64,000 nucleotides of DNA, from contig NZ_LHZA01000151.1 in the NCBI RefSeq assembly GCF_001580535.1, positions 1 to 64,000 on the forward strand. Reading direction: 5' to 3'. Below, piece after piece: positions 9,647 to 18,427 of the stretch (position 1 is the first letter of the stretch; every line of letters starts with the position of its first letter). The notes under the pieces are model-generated. The model made no database searches and was not told the origin of the DNA. It saw only the letters and a program-made list of their open reading frames with translations. Both the position numbers and the translations under genes were made by a program. Source of the stretch: Acetobacter cerevisiae (GTDB lineage Bacteria > Pseudomonadota > Alphaproteobacteria > Acetobacterales > Acetobacteraceae).

Positions 9647-9903
9647 GGCCGTATGTCCTGGGGGCTGCCGGGGGAAAAACGCAGTGGAAACTACAAAAGT
9701 GGCGGGCAGACTGCCACGGGCTGGCAAGGGGAGAAAAGAGGGGAGTTTGATGCCGGATCGTTATATTTCGCACAAGGCCGATTGCCCGCGCGGCCAACCC
9801 GTGCAAGTTTGGGGCTGTTCGCCCTGAGCCTTCATGCCTTATGGGCAGGTTACGCGCAGGAAGGACCCCCTCTTGTTCAGTGCAGCACCAGATATATTGA
9901 TGA

Positions 9904-10248
<345 letters not shown>

Positions 10249-10346
10249 GGCAGCCCGGCCCGGGGCGCCCCGAGAGCGGACGCGAGTTTTATAATCCTAG
10301 ACGTGCCGCAAGAGTGTGGTGCGCAACAGGTTGTAGGTGAAGACAT

Positions 10347-11792
10347 ATGGTGAAGAAAACGACCACTGCGGGTGACAGCAAAGCCGCAGCGATTGCTAAG
10401 GTTTTTGACCTGATCCAGGAAAACTCGGTCGAGTTTGTCGATCTGCGTTTCACGGATCCGCGCGGCAAGTGGCACCACACCACGCAGTATGTCACCACGA
10501 TTGAAGAAGACACCTTTACCGAGGGCTTCATGTTCGATGGTTCCTCCATTGCCGGATGGAAAGCCATTAACGAAAGTGACATGGTTCTGCTGCCGGACCC
10601 GGAAACAGCCGTGATGGACCCGTTTACGGCCCGCCCGCAGTTGATCCTGTTCTGTGACATCATCGAGCCGTCCACAGGTCAGCCCTATAACCGTGACCCG
10701 CGCTCCACCGCCAAGCTGGCTGAGCAGTATCTGAAGTCCTCCGGTCTGGGCGACACCGCCTTCTTTGGCCCGGAAGCTGAATTCTTCATTTTCGACAACG
10801 TGCGCTTTGGCACGGGCCCGAACTTCGGCAAATATCAGCTCGACAGCATCGAAGGACCCGGCGCGTCCCTGAAGGACTACCCGGAAGGCAACATGGGCCA
10901 TCGTCCGGGTGTGAAGGGTGGCTACTTCCCCGTACCGCCGGTGGACAGCGAGAACGACCTGCGCGCCGAAATGCTCGCCACCATGGGTGAGATGGGTCTG
11001 CCGATTGAAAAGCAGCACCACGAAGTCGCACAGTCTCAGCATGAGCTGGGCACCAAGTTCGACACGCTGGTCCGCTCTGCCGACTTCATGCAGATCTACA
11101 AATACTGCGTGCACAACGTGGCCCATTCCTACGGTAAGACCGCCACGTTCATGCCGAAGCCGATCTATGGCGATAACGGCTCTGGCATGCATGTTCACCA
11201 GTCCATCTGGAAAGACGGCAAACCGACGTTTGCAGGCAATGGCTATGCGGACCTGTCCGACACCGCCCTGTATTACATCGGCGGCATCATCAAGCATGCC
11301 AAGGCGCTGAATGCCTTCACCAACCCGTCCACCAACTCCTACAAGCGTCTGATCCCGGGCTTTGAAGCTCCGGTGCTGCTGGCTTACTCTGCGCGCAACC
11401 GCTCTGCGTCCTGCCGTATTCCGTATGCCACCAACCCGAAAGCCAAGCGCGTTGAAGTCCGCTTCCCGGACCCGACGGCCAACCCCTACCTGGCGTTCTC
11501 CGCCATGCTGATGGCCGGTATCGACGGCATCAAGAACAAGATCCACCCGGGCGATGCCATGGACAAGGATCTGTATGACCTGCCGCCGGAAGAGCTGAAG
11601 CAGATCCCGACGGTTGCCGGCTCCCTGCGTGAAGCGCTGGAAGCTCTGGCCGCTGATCATGAGTTCCTGCTGGCTGGTGGCGTGTTCACCAAAGACCAGA
11701 TCGAAAGCTACCTGACGGTGAAGTGGGAAGACGTGTATCGCTTTGAACACACCCCGCACCCGGTTGAGTTCGAAATGTACTACTCCGTCTGA
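10347..11792 (+). CDS. glnA: type I glutamine synthetase
   Basis: Makes glutamine from glutamate, ammonia and ATP; a dodecamer in the cytoplasm. The 481-residue protein has the beta-grasp N-domain with [10 protein letters not shown] (about residues 66-75), the catalytic-domain FFGPEAEFF and [10 protein letters not shown] metal/ATP motifs, the [10 protein letters not shown] segment, and the adenylylation tyrosine Tyr410 in [10 protein letters not shown]. It is therefore likely controlled by GlnE adenylylation downstream of the adjacent PII. A perfect TATAAT lies at 10290-10295, 50 bases upstream, without an obvious -35, so glnA may have its own activated promoter as well as read-through from glnB. 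Confidence 0.98.
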   Translation: MVKKTTTAGDSKAAAIAKVFDLIQENSVEFVDLRFTDPRGKWHHTTQYVTTIEEDTFTEGFMFDGSSIAGWKAINESDMVLLPDPETAVMDPFTARPQLILFCDIIEPSTGQPYNRDPRSTAKLAEQYLKSSGLGDTAFFGPEAEFFIFDNVRFGTGPNFGKYQLDSIEGPGASLKDYPEGNMGHRPGVKGGYFPVPPVDSENDLRAEMLATMGEMGLPIEKQHHEVAQSQHELGTKFDTLVRSADFMQIYKYCVHNVAHSYGKTATFMPKPIYGDNGSGMHVHQSIWKDGKPTFAGNGYADLSDTALYYIGGIIKHAKALNAFTNPSTNSYKRLIPGFEAPVLLAYSARNRSASCRIPYATNPKAKRVEVRFPDPTANPYLAFSAMLMAGIDGIKNKIHPGDAMDKDLYDLPPEELKQIPTVAGSLREALEALAADHEFLLAGGVFTKDQIESYLTVKWEDVYRFEHTPHPVEFEMYYSV

Positions 11793-11824
11793 TCCCTCTC
11801 CTTTAGAGGTTCAGTCGATCAGGA

Positions 11825-11857
11825 ACGCGGCCTTCTTCGGAGGGCCGCGTTTTTTTT
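11825..11857 (+). terminator. rho-independent terminator of glnA
   Basis: ACGCGGCC at 11825-11832 pairs with GGCCGCGT at 11843-11850, followed by eight T residues. It begins 33 bases after the glnA stop. Confidence 0.9.
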
Positions 11858-11930
11858 GTGCCTGCGCTCGGGCTGCACTGTGCCTTTTGGGTGATTGACT
11901 CGGCGGGGTGAGGCGATAAGACAACGCCTG

Positions 11931-12125
11931 TGATGGTTTCCCCCACACAAGGGAATGAAAAGGGAACCGGGTGCAGGCCTCGCTGGCCTTAGTCCCGGGC
12001 TGTCCCCGCAACTGTAAGCGGTATGGCTGAGTAGTCCGGACGCAAGGCGTTCGGCCCACTGGAGATGGTGTTTCTCCGGGAAGGGATTGCTCAGCTACGA
12101 CGCCGCAAGCCAGGAGACCTGCCAT
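11931..12125 (+). promoter_or_regulatory. cobalamin (AdoCbl) riboswitch
   Basis: The conserved aptamer core is easy to read. AAAAGGGAACCGGGTG near 11958 is followed by TGTCCCCGCAACTGTAAGCGG around 12001-12021, a GCCCACTG element, GGGAAGG, and the B12 box AGCCAGGAGACCTGCC at 12108-12123. It precedes a BtuB-like receptor gene, the classic target. In this class, adenosylcobalamin binding represses the downstream gene. A candidate promoter lies upstream (TTGACT at 11895, GATAAG at 11915), with short spacing and therefore only weak support. The exact 5' boundary is estimated. Confidence 0.95.
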
Positions 12126-12186
12126 CCAGCAAGTGGTTGCGACCAGGAAACGCCAGTCGGGGTGTGTTGGCGTGCGTAACTGAGTT

Positions 12187-12214
12187 CTGCCCCGGCTACT
12201 GCCGTATGGGGCAG
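12187..12214 (+). promoter_or_regulatory. expression-platform hairpin of the cobalamin riboswitch
   Basis: CTGCCCC (12187-12193) pairs with GGGGCAG (12208-12214) around a 14-base loop, between the B12 box and the start codon. With no T-tract, it is more likely part of a translational switch than a terminator. Confidence 0.45.
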
Positions 12215-12227
12215 GCCGGAGACGCTG

Positions 12228-12253
12228 TCCTGTGGCAACGGCTGACCACAGGA
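12228..12253 (+). promoter_or_regulatory. ribosome-site-sequestering hairpin before btuB
   Basis: TCCTGTGG (12228-12235) is perfectly complementary to CCACAGGA (12246-12253). The second arm contains the only good SD, AGGA, ten bases before the ATG at 12264. Closing this stem would hide the ribosome site, the expected OFF state of a translation-controlling cobalamin riboswitch. Confidence 0.6.
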
Positions 12254-12263
12254 TACGAGTATT

Positions 12264-14435
12264 ATGACCTTCCTTCGTTGCGTGCTGACAACCTCCACCA
12301 TTCTGGCTGTGGCTGGCTATGGCGGGGTAGCGCAGGCTGCTGCCCTTTCTGAAGCCCAGACTCCTTCCGGCAAACAGGTGGCCCATAAAGCCGCCTCTTC
12401 CGGCAAGACCCTGAAAGGTCGGGCCGGTGCGGCGGCTCAGCAGCCGGTCGGCACGGCACCGGCGGGGCGTACAGTTGTCTCGCTCAGCCCGTCGCAGGGA
12501 TTGCCGGAAGTGGTTACGGTCAGTGCGTTGCGCAGGCCAGTGCGGGCGGATGATGTGGGCTCCAGCGTCACCGTGGTCACGGATGAGCAGATTGCTACCC
12601 AGCAGCGGCGCACACTGCCTGATATTCTGGCGCGTCAGCCGGGGCTGAATGTGGTGCGGTCCGGTGGCTTTGGCGGCACGACCTCCATCTTCATGCGCGG
12701 TTCAAACGCCAATGACGTGAAGGTGCGGATCGATGGCATGGACATCAATGATGGCAGCTCCGCTGATAATGCGTTTGATGCCGGACAGTTTGTAACGGAC
12801 GGTATTGGCTCCATTGAAATTCTGCGCGGCCCGCAGAGCGGCCTGTATGGCGCAGATGCCATGGCCGGGGTGATTGATATCAACACCAAACAGGGTGAGG
12901 GACGCTTCAAACCGTTTGTGCGGATTGAGGGTGGGTCTTACGGCACGTTCAATCAGGCCTTCGGCGCGTCCGGCAGCAGCGGGCGATTCCATTATAATGT
13001 CGTGTTGTCCCATTACCGCACCGACGGTTTTCATGAAATCCCGCGTTATATTGATCGGTATAATGAGGCCAGTCGTGCTCAGCGCCGCGCGGGCGACCGG
13101 AATGATAACCGCAGCGCAAACGTCAAACTCGGTTATGATGTCACGCATAATTTTGATCTCGGTCTGACGGCGCGCCTGATACAGGCCAATTATCATACCT
13201 TCACATCGTATGATGACGTGTTCACACCGTATAACGGTAACCAGCTGATCCGGGACCAGAATACGCAGAATGAGGCCGTTGTGCGCGGTACGGCGCATCT
13301 GTCATCGTTTGGCGGAATGTTCGATCAGGTTTTGGGGCTCGGTTACATGACCAACCGCCGCCGCTACATGCAGGACGGGTCTTACGCGGATGGCGAGCCC
13401 GCCATGACGGACCCGTACTATTACCGTTCAACCCGGCTCAAGGTGGACTGGCACGGCACGGTGGATCTGCGAAAATACGGCACTCTTCTTGTGGGTGCCG
13501 AGCATTTTCATGACACGATTGATGTCTCGACCAGTGACCCGACGGAACCCATGCACACTACAGCAGGCATGGATACCACAGCGGGCTATGGGCAGTATGA
13601 AGGCAACTGGAACCGCATTCTCTACGGCGCGGCCAATGTGCGGTATGATTCCAATTCCCGCTACGGCAACCATGTCACCTGGCGTGTGGCCCCGGCCATT
13701 CATGTGCCGAACACTGGCACTATTATCAAAGCCAGTGCCGGGTCCGGCTTCCATGCGCCGTCGCTGTATCAGCTGTTTGTCAATCAGCGTGGGGCAGGCT
13801 GGGGGGAAGAGGGCAACCCTAACCTGAAAGCCGAAACCATGATTGGGTATGATGTGGGTGTGGAGCAGAAACTGCTGCATGACAAACTGCATTTTGGCGC
13901 CACATGGTATGACAACAAGGTGCGGAATCTCATCCAGTCTTCATCCTACGTGTTGCCAGTGGCAGGGAGCGCGTGGGGGGATTACATTTATTCCTACGGC
14001 AATGTGGGCCATGCGCGGATGTATGGTGTGGAAGCGTTCCTGGACTGGAAGGCGTTGGATACGCTCAGCTTTGCGCTGAACTATACCTGGACCCACGCGC
14101 GGGATACGGAAAATAATGCGCCGTTGCAGCGCCGCCCACAGCATAAGTTCAATTTCAACACCACATGGTCCCCGGTGAAGGACTTCACGCTGTCTGGCAA
14201 TATTCTCTACACCAGCGGCTGGCGGGATTACCCGTTAGTGGGTGAAAACTATTGCAGCACCTGTGGCAAGGGGCATGGATATTTCACGATTGATCTGACC
14301 GCGCATTACAAAATCAATCGCTATATCTCGGTTTTTGCGCGGGCGGATAATCTGCTCAACCGGCAGTATGAAGACCCGATTGGCTACCTCCAGCCCGGTC
14401 GCGCCGGATATGGTGGCTTTACGCTGAATTACTGA
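12264..14435 (+). CDS. btuB: BtuB-like TonB-dependent vitamin B12 receptor
   Basis: Outer-membrane receptor for cobalamin/corrinoid uptake. The 723-residue precursor has a signal peptide ending near residue 25 (GGVAQA-AALS), a Ser/Ala/Gly-rich spacer, a TonB box-like EVVTVSA (about 81-87), the plug domain (DILARQPGLNV, IFMRGSNANDVKVRIDG, IEILRGPQSGLYGADAMAGVI) and a 22-strand-type barrel ending in FTLNY with a terminal aromatic. The cobalamin riboswitch directly upstream assigns the ligand better than the protein alone. No BtuCDF transporter genes follow; they must lie elsewhere. ATG at 12264 preferred because of the signal peptide and AGGA spacing. Confidence 0.93.
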   Translation: MTFLRCVLTTSTILAVAGYGGVAQAAALSEAQTPSGKQVAHKAASSGKTLKGRAGAAAQQPVGTAPAGRTVVSLSPSQGLPEVVTVSALRRPVRADDVGSSVTVVTDEQIATQQRRTLPDILARQPGLNVVRSGGFGGTTSIFMRGSNANDVKVRIDGMDINDGSSADNAFDAGQFVTDGIGSIEILRGPQSGLYGADAMAGVIDINTKQGEGRFKPFVRIEGGSYGTFNQAFGASGSSGRFHYNVVLSHYRTDGFHEIPRYIDRYNEASRAQRRAGDRNDNRSANVKLGYDVTHNFDLGLTARLIQANYHTFTSYDDVFTPYNGNQLIRDQNTQNEAVVRGTAHLSSFGGMFDQVLGLGYMTNRRRYMQDGSYADGEPAMTDPYYYRSTRLKVDWHGTVDLRKYGTLLVGAEHFHDTIDVSTSDPTEPMHTTAGMDTTAGYGQYEGNWNRILYGAANVRYDSNSRYGNHVTWRVAPAIHVPNTGTIIKASAGSGFHAPSLYQLFVNQRGAGWGEEGNPNLKAETMIGYDVGVEQKLLHDKLHFGATWYDNKVRNLIQSSSYVLPVAGSAWGDYIYSYGNVGHARMYGVEAFLDWKALDTLSFALNYTWTHARDTENNAPLQRRPQHKFNFNTTWSPVKDFTLSGNILYTSGWRDYPLVGENYCSTCGKGHGYFTIDLTAHYKINRYISVFARADNLLNRQYEDPIGYLQPGRAGYGGFTLNY

Positions 14436-14457
14436 TCCCGCACGGGGCGCATGCCAG

Positions 14458-14476
14458 AAGGCAAATGGCCTTTTTT
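14458..14476 (+). terminator. short terminator after btuB
   Basis: AAGGC-AAATG-GCCTT with six T residues overlapping the 3' arm, 22 bases past the btuB stop. The stem is only 5 bp. Confidence 0.5.
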
Positions 14477-14535
14477 ACGCCATGCGTTAGAGTGACAAGA
14501 CAGTTTGAGACGTATTTCAGAAAGGTTTTTCCCGT

Positions 14536-15738
14536 ATGGTCACGCAACGCCCCGAAACACAGTCCACACAGCGCCAGCCGGTGCGTCGCACGCTTAAGGC
14601 ACTGGTACGGTGTGGCATGCTGATGGGTCTGCTCTGTGCATCCGTCTCCGGCACGGCGCTGGCGGAAGACAGCACGGTGCATAACTGGACCACCAGCGGG
14701 AATGTGACGGTGGCGGATCGCTTCCCGGATGTGCAGGCGTCCGGCATTGCGCGGCTGCCGGACGGGCGGATTGTGCTGTCGCTGCCCACGAGTGCTCAGC
14801 GGCATAAAGGCCCGGTGCTGGTTACGTGGACGCAGGGGCAGTTGACGCCGTTCCCCAGCAAAGCCGCGCAAAGTAAGATTATCTCTCCGCTGGGTATGAC
14901 GGTGGATACCAACGGCCAGCTCTGGCTGCTGGATGAAGGCGTGCGTGCTGGCAGCAAGGCCAAAGCCAAACCGGCCCTGCTGCATATTGACCCGAAGACG
15001 AACAGGATTGTCCGTCGTTATGCGTTTGGCGCGCCCGCCGTGCGGCCAGACAGCCATGTGAATGATGTGCGGGTTGACCTCACCCATGGCAGCGCCGGCA
15101 CGGCATTTGTCAGCGATACGTCCCAGACCACGCACCCCGCTCTGCTGGTGGTGGATCTGGCCAGTGGCAAGGTGCGGCGCATTCTGGAAGAAACCGTGTC
15201 CGTCAGCCCGGTGCCGGGTTTTGTGATGGAAGCGGACGGTCGCCTTGGCCGGTATGATGCCGAGCATCCCACCGTGCCGCAGGGCGGGGTGGACGGTGTG
15301 GCGCTGAGTGCGGATTCCACGCGCCTTTACTGGTCTCCGCTGTCCTCCCGCCGCCTTTACAGCGCGCCCACAGCCGTGCTGGCAGACCCCAACACGACAG
15401 AAGCCACGCTGGAAGCTGCCGTGAAGGACGAAGGGGAAGTCGGGATTATGGACGGCATGATGACCGCCCCTGATGGCAGCCTGTATGTAACGGATATTGA
15501 GCGCCATGCCGTGGTGCGCCGCGCGCCGGATGGCAGCCTGTCCCTCGTTGCGCAGGATGCCCGTCTGATTGCACCGGACAGCATGGCGTTTGATGGCAAC
15601 ACCATTTTGCTGACAGTCGGCCAGTGGGCGCGCCTGCCGGACTTCCATAATGGCAAGGACATGCAGGAACGCCCGTATATTCTGGTGCGTATTACCCCGC
15701 CTGAAGTCGCAGCTTCAACTCAGCCTGCACAGCAGTAA
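14536..15738 (+). CDS. exported yellow/major-royal-jelly-family beta-propeller protein
   Basis: A 400-residue secreted protein. A basic N-terminus and hydrophobic stretch (CGMLMGLLCASVSGTALA, about residues 27-44) form a signal peptide cut before EDSTVHN. The rest looks like a six-bladed propeller of the yellow/MRJP family: ASGIARLPDGRIVLS, SPLGMTVDTNGQLWLLDEG, HVNDVRVDL with AFVSDTS, and GVDGVALSADSTRLYWSPLSSR. Bacterial members occur in sugar-oxidising species but have no settled biochemical role; SMP-30/gluconolactonase-like lactone hydrolysis is a related possibility. It sits 19 bases upstream of the adenine deaminase gene, so they may share a transcript, though no metabolic link is obvious. 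Confidence 0.75.
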   Translation: MVTQRPETQSTQRQPVRRTLKALVRCGMLMGLLCASVSGTALAEDSTVHNWTTSGNVTVADRFPDVQASGIARLPDGRIVLSLPTSAQRHKGPVLVTWTQGQLTPFPSKAAQSKIISPLGMTVDTNGQLWLLDEGVRAGSKAKAKPALLHIDPKTNRIVRRYAFGAPAVRPDSHVNDVRVDLTHGSAGTAFVSDTSQTTHPALLVVDLASGKVRRILEETVSVSPVPGFVMEADGRLGRYDAEHPTVPQGGVDGVALSADSTRLYWSPLSSRRLYSAPTAVLADPNTTEATLEAAVKDEGEVGIMDGMMTAPDGSLYVTDIERHAVVRRAPDGSLSLVAQDARLIAPDSMAFDGNTILLTVGQWARLPDFHNGKDMQERPYILVRITPPEVAASTQPAQQ

Positions 15739-15757
15739 AAGGTGAGATGGAGCAAAA

Positions 15758-16780
15758 ATGTCTACACAGGATTTTATTTCGACTATCCCAAAAGCTGAGC
15801 TGCATCTGCATATTGAAGGCAGTCTGGAGCCGGAACTGATGTTTGCGCTGGCGCGGCGGAACCGGGTTTCCATCCCGTTTTCCTCTGTGGAAGATGTCCG
15901 CACCGCCTATCAGTTTACAAAATTGCAGGACTTTCTGGATATCTACTACGCCGGGGCGGATGTGCTGCTGACGGCGGAGGATTTTCGGGATCTCGCCGTC
16001 GCCTATTTTGATCGTGCAGCGGCAGATGGCGTAACCCATGCCGAGATCTTTTTTGATCCCCAAACGCATACGCTGCGAGGTGTTCCGTTTGATGTGGTGA
16101 TGGAAGGGCTGCTTGCGGGGGTGGAGGACGCCCGGCGCAGACACGGCATGAGTGTTCTGCTGATCCTGTGCTTTCTGCGCCATCTGGATGAAGAGTCGGC
16201 TTTTGCAACGTTCCGATCAGCTGAAAAATGGTTTGGCCAGATTAGCGGTGTCGGGCTGGATTCCTCAGAAGTGGGGCATCCACCATCAAAATTTGCAAAA
16301 GTGTTTGCCGCCGCAGCCGATGCCGGGTTGAAGCGTGTGGCCCATGCGGGGGAGGAAGGGCCGCCCGCTTATGTGTATGAAGCCCTTGATATCCTGCGGG
16401 TGGACCGGCTGGACCACGGCAATCGATCACTGGAAGATCCTTTTCTGACCAGCCGTCTGGCGCGGGACGCCATGACACTGACCGTCTGCCCGCTCTCCAA
16501 CCTCAAATTGTGTGTGGTGGAGGATCTGCGGAACCACCCCATTGATATCATGCTGGAAAAGGGGCTGCGGGCGACGCTGAACTCGGATGATCCGGCTTAT
16601 TTTGGCGGCTATGTTGCGGAGAATTACCGCGCGCTCGTTGATGCCGGGAAACTGTCAAACCGGGATATTGCGACATTGGCCCGGAACAGCTTCCTTGGCT
16701 CTTTTCTGAATGATGATGCCCTGACGCACCAGCTTGAAAGGCTTGATGCGTTTTTGCTGCGTCATGCTGCGGCTCTGTAA
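15758..16780 (+). CDS. adenine deaminase (adenosine deaminase family)
   Basis: A 340-residue amidohydrolase for purine salvage, converting adenine (preferred) or adenosine to hypoxanthine or inosine. The zinc and catalytic residues are in place: His16 and His18 in HLHIEG, His196 and Glu199 in HAGEEGPP, His220 in DHG, and Asp277-Asp278 in NSDDP. The wording FFDPQTHT, GLDSSEVGHPPSKF and CPLSNLKLCV matches the type 2 adenine deaminase subgroup (Aah1-like) rather than animal-type adenosine deaminase, hence the call. Start ATG with GGAG 8 bases upstream. Confidence 0.8.
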   Translation: MSTQDFISTIPKAELHLHIEGSLEPELMFALARRNRVSIPFSSVEDVRTAYQFTKLQDFLDIYYAGADVLLTAEDFRDLAVAYFDRAAADGVTHAEIFFDPQTHTLRGVPFDVVMEGLLAGVEDARRRHGMSVLLILCFLRHLDEESAFATFRSAEKWFGQISGVGLDSSEVGHPPSKFAKVFAAAADAGLKRVAHAGEEGPPAYVYEALDILRVDRLDHGNRSLEDPFLTSRLARDAMTLTVCPLSNLKLCVVEDLRNHPIDIMLEKGLRATLNSDDPAYFGGYVAENYRALVDAGKLSNRDIATLARNSFLGSFLNDDALTHQLERLDAFLLRHAAAL

Positions 16781-16800
16781 AGGCAGGCCGTCAGGAGCTT

Positions 16801-18009
16801 TTACGGCTGAACCCCAAAGGCGAAGACTGTGGTGTGGTCAAACTCTTCACCCGGTCTGAGCACGGTTGAGGGAAAGTTTGCGTGGTGCGGAGCGTCCGGG
16901 AAAAACTGGGTTTCCAGCGCAATACCGTCTGTCTGTCGGTAGGTCCGGCCGGACGGGCCAGCATAACGACCATCCAGACTGTTGCCTGTGTAAACCTGAA
17001 TGCCGGGTTGCGTGGTGAAAACGGACAGGGTGCGGCCTGTAGTCGGGTCCGTCAGCGTGGCGGCCAGACGGGGGGCCGGACCGGTTGGCGCGGTGAGAAC
17101 CCAGTTATGGTCATACCCTTTGGCGTGGCGCATCTGCCCGAACGTGCTGCGCAGTCGCTCCTCAATCCGGTGCGGTGTGCGGAAATCCAGTGGTGTGCCG
17201 TCAACTTTGGCAATATCGCCGGTGGGGATGGAGGCATCATCTGTCGGGGTGTAATGGTCCGCGTTCAGGCTTAGGACGTGATTTTCCACCGTGCCGGAGC
17301 CTTCACCGCCCAGATTAAAATAGCTGTGGTTTGTCAGGTTCAGAACGGTGGGGCGGTCGGTGCTGGCGCGGTAGCGGATGCTCAGGCGGTTACTGTCATC
17401 CAGAATGTAGGACACACGGACCGTCAGCGTGCCGGGGAAGCCTTCATCCCCATCCGGGCTGACCAGTGTGAGTTCCGCACCGGTGGCGTTGCTCAGGTCG
17501 GAAAGTTTTTTGACAGACCATATCTTTTTATCAAACCCGTTCCGGCCACCATGCAGGGTGTTCGGCGGTTCAGTGGCCGGGAGGTGATAGGTCGTGCCGT
17601 CCAGATCAAACGACGCCTTTGCAATGCGGTTGGCGTAGCGGCCCACCAGCGCGCCAAAAAACAGACCGCCTTCTGCACTATCCCGTGTGTAGCCCTCCAG
17701 CGTAGGAAAACCGAGCACGATATTGGCCTGCTTTCCGGTCTTATCCGGGGTGGAAATGGCGGTAATGACCCCGCCATAAGAGAGAAACTGCACGGTGAGG
17801 CCAGCCTTGTTGCGCAGCGTGTAGCGCGAGACTTTCTGCCCGTTTGCCAGTGCGCCAAACGGTTCAGCTTCAAACGCTCCGGGCGGGGCCGCGTGGGACA
17901 GGGACGGCAGCAGCGCCCCCAGCGCGGCCAGCCCCAGTGTTGCGGAGCGGGAGAGGGGGCTCATGAGGCCGTGTGGTCTGGCAGCAGGCGAAACTAAGCG
18001 TGAAGTCAT
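16801..18009 (-). CDS. galM: exported aldose 1-epimerase (mutarotase)
   Basis: Interconverts alpha and beta anomers of glucose/galactose. The active-site residues of the family are all visible: His in NTLHGG, His in LTNHSYFNLGG, and the catalytic Glu in ALETQFFPDAPH. The protein is 402 residues from the ATG at 18009 and begins with a basic segment, a hydrophobic run (LGLAALGALLPSLSHA) and an Ala-x-Ala-like cleavage site, so it should be exported to the periplasm. E. coli GalM is cytoplasmic. A second start at 17964 would still keep the signal peptide. It is divergent from the PQQ glucose dehydrogenase gene, whose enzyme uses periplasmic beta-D-glucose, which suggests anomer supply. Confidence 0.9.
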   Translation of the reverse strand: MTSRLVSPAARPHGLMSPLSRSATLGLAALGALLPSLSHAAPPGAFEAEPFGALANGQKVSRYTLRNKAGLTVQFLSYGGVITAISTPDKTGKQANIVLGFPTLEGYTRDSAEGGLFFGALVGRYANRIAKASFDLDGTTYHLPATEPPNTLHGGRNGFDKKIWSVKKLSDLSNATGAELTLVSPDGDEGFPGTLTVRVSYILDDSNRLSIRYRASTDRPTVLNLTNHSYFNLGGEGSGTVENHVLSLNADHYTPTDDASIPTGDIAKVDGTPLDFRTPHRIEERLRSTFGQMRHAKGYDHNWVLTAPTGPAPRLAATLTDPTTGRTLSVFTTQPGIQVYTGNSLDGRYAGPSGRTYRQTDGIALETQFFPDAPHHANFPSTVLRPGEEFDHTTVFAFGVQP

Positions 18010-18220
18010 GGTGTAAGACCGTTCATGTGTACTGGCCGGAACAAATGCCCGTACGTCGCGTTGGCGTATACTGCCCAATAACGTCATGAGGGCATGAAAG
18101 TTCATGTCCAGGGCCACGGGCCAGGCGGTGTCTGTCTGTGGTTTTGTATGTTTTGACAGTCTTGTCCGGAATGTTTTTAGAATTGAGTCGATAAAAAAAG
18201 AAAATTCTCTCAGGACTTCT

Positions 18221-18242
18221 TGAAGAAATTTCTATTTCTTCA
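18221..18242. repeat. inverted repeat 1 upstream of gcd
   Basis: TGAAGAAAT and ATTTCTTCA are perfect 9-bp arms separated by TTCT. The short spacer suits either an RNA hairpin or a dimeric regulator site. Confidence 0.65.
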
Positions 18243-18301
18243 GGATAGAGAGCCTGTGTTCTTTCTTGAGAAAAGATAAAAAGCATGCCGCGTGGGTGCG
18301 T

Positions 18302-18319
18302 AGAGCAATCAGTTGCTCT
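18302..18319. repeat. inverted repeat 2 upstream of gcd
   Basis: AGAGCAA-TCAG-TTGCTCT, perfect 7-bp arms, followed by GTTTT on the plus strand; it could act as a weak terminator/attenuator or an operator. Confidence 0.65.
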
Positions 18320-18342
18320 GTTTTCTATCAGGCGCGACGCAG

Positions 18343-18361
18343 TTCCAGAATTTTTCTGGAA
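18343..18361. repeat. inverted repeat 3 upstream of gcd
   Basis: TTCCAG-AATTTTT-CTGGAA, perfect 6-bp arms, about 67 bases before the gcd start codon. Confidence 0.6.
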
Positions 18362-18427
18362 AAAAATGAATTTATCTTATACGGTTGTGGTCCTTTCTTA
18401 CATTTCTGACAACATTGGTTGACCTGA

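Larger units (their letters stand above)
18010..18427. promoter_or_regulatory. divergent galM-gcd regulatory region
   Basis: A 418-base, AT-rich spacer between two divergent genes; it must hold both promoters. No protein-like frame is present. Three perfect inverted repeats lie in the half nearer gcd (listed separately). A TTGACA occurs at 18153-18158, but no good -10 follows at the right distance. Confidence 0.6.
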
